A DNA stretch of 6,725 nucleotides from an uncultured Actinoplanes sp. (GTDB lineage Bacteria; Actinomycetota; Actinomycetes; Mycobacteriales; Micromonosporaceae), in contig CAKUMG010000320.1 in NCBI GenBank assembly GCA_934667465.1, positions 1-6,725 on the forward strand, in the 5' to 3' direction. Under the pieces are notes generated by a model. It did no database searches. It saw nothing but the letters and a program-made list of their open reading frames with translations, and was not told where the DNA came from. Made by a program: the position numbers and the translations under genes. Numbering within the stretch: the first letter of the stretch is position 1; each line of letters begins with the position of its first letter. Below are positions 6,109 through 6,725 of the stretch, piece after piece.

Positions 6109-6725
6109 CAGTCCAGACGTACCGGTACCTCGGTTCCTCGGCGCTCGGCGCCGCCGGGCTCGCCCTGCAGACCAGCGGTGGCCCGGCGGCCAACCCGCGG
6201 TTCTTCAGCGGCTTCCTCACCACGCCGCAGGCTGCCGCCGCGGGCCTGCTGGCCGTGGCCGAGGTCGCCCGCACCCGCTACTTCCAGCCCACCCGTCCCG
6301 GCAGCCTCGATCCCGTGGTGACGGCGGGCACCGACCGGCTGCGCTTCGAGTCGTTCTCCGGCTGCTGCGGGGTGCATGCGCGCCTCGACGTGCTCCCCGG
6401 GGGCCTCGACGGTGATGTCGTCGCGCACGGCACGACCAATGTGGACGTCAACCAGCCGCTGCGCGAGTCGCTGTCCCGGATCGCCGGGCTCGACCCGCTG
6501 CACCTGGCGGTCGGCCTTGACGATCTCACCGTGCCCACAAGGGATGCCCAGGTGGTCGAGCGGAAGGTGCCGCTGCCGGCCCGGTGGCTGCGCGGCTTCG
6601 CCGAAGTGCACGTGCTGTCCGCCGGGTTCGAGCGGCGCGCCGAGCTGCCCGCCACCGAGGCGGCCGCGTTCCTGCGCCGGCTTCCCGCCGGCCGGTCGAG
6701 CGGCGTGCTCTGGGCTGTGCCGGCG
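6105..6725 (+). CDS. SWIM zinc-finger family-like protein, N-terminal part (runs off the right edge)
   Basis: GTG 6105 opens 207 codons that stay in frame to the right edge. The protein begins VTVQTYRYLGSSALGA and has no signal peptide. Recognisable stretches are GPAANPRFFSGFLTTPQ (26-42), RYFQPTRPGSLDPVV (58-72), FESFSGCCGVHARLDVL (81-97), TTNVDVNQPLRE (110-121) and LPARWLRGFAEVHVL (157-171). From memory these match the conserved N-terminal region of a group of actinobacterial proteins annotated as SWIM zinc-finger family. In those the CxCx(n)CxH SWIM motif lies near the C-terminus, outside this window, so the finger itself is not seen. Homologues are often next to MoxR-type AAA ATPase and VWA-domain genes. 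GTG 6105 lies 10 bases after the aacS stop with no clear ribosome site, suggesting coupling. That it is a real coding region is likely; the family name is moderately sure. Confidence 0.6.
   Translation, partial: MTVQTYRYLGSSALGAAGLALQTSGGPAANPRFFSGFLTTPQAAAAGLLAVAEVARTRYFQPTRPGSLDPVVTAGTDRLRFESFSGCCGVHARLDVLPGGLDGDVVAHGTTNVDVNQPLRESLSRIAGLDPLHLAVGLDDLTVPTRDAQVVERKVPLPARWLRGFAEVHVLSAGFERRAELPATEAAAFLRRLPAGRSSGVLWAVPA

Noticed and set aside
4151..6274. A 707-codon minus-strand open frame across aacS
   Set aside because: It is an antisense shadow rich in Arg, Gly, Pro and His with no recognisable motifs, covering a firmly identified enzyme gene.
5997..6611. A 204-codon minus-strand frame across the aacS/SWIM-like junction
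   Set aside because: The opposing plus-strand frame carries conserved-looking segments (SGCCGVHARLDVL, NVDVNQPLRE). The minus frame also overlaps the end of aacS.

Overview
The window is very GC-rich, uses G or C heavily at third codon positions, and carries a large SARP/AfsR-type regulator. This points to a filamentous actinomycete (Streptomyces, or a relative such as Micromonosporaceae). The genus cannot be fixed from the sequence. No IS element, CRISPR array, tRNA or rRNA was seen.

Layout. (1) Bases 1-290 are a lower-GC, mostly non-coding stretch. It holds a plausible leftward promoter, the possible first codons of a leftward gene cut by the left edge, an 8-bp-arm inverted repeat, and a weak hairpin just past the end of the next gene. 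(2) 291-3170 (minus strand) encodes a 959-aa AfsR-like regulator: OmpR-type winged helix, BTAD, NB-ARC ATPase, C-terminal TPRs. It has a single TTA (bldA-type) codon near its 3' end. (3) 3171-3351 is a divergent intergenic region with a run of palindromes and a hexamer repeated at exactly 11 bp, the pitch SARP proteins recognise. (4) 3352-4164 (plus strand) encodes a 270-aa nucleoside phosphorylase/nucleosidase-fold protein (PNP/UDP, MTAN-like). Its closest look-alikes by motif are the nucleosidase heads fused to NLR/STAND proteins. (5) 4175-6094 (plus strand) encodes a complete acetoacetyl-CoA synthetase, whose Shine-Dalgarno overlaps the nucleosidase stop codon. (6) 6105 to the right edge (plus strand) is the N-terminal 207 codons of a protein resembling actinobacterial SWIM zinc-finger proteins. 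It is joined to the synthetase gene by a 4-codon overlapping mini-ORF.

How they may work together. The plus-strand genes are packed with about 10-nt gaps and probably form one transcript, facing away from the regulator across a shared promoter region. The simplest reading is a SARP-STAND regulator controlling a divergent operon. A more speculative reading is that the NB-ARC/TPR protein and the nucleosidase are split halves of an NLR-like sensor/effector pair, since the same two modules occur fused in fungal and some bacterial STAND proteins. Acetoacetyl-CoA synthetase is a metabolic enzyme and does not fit that story obviously. The SWIM-like gene may open a further cluster beyond the right edge.
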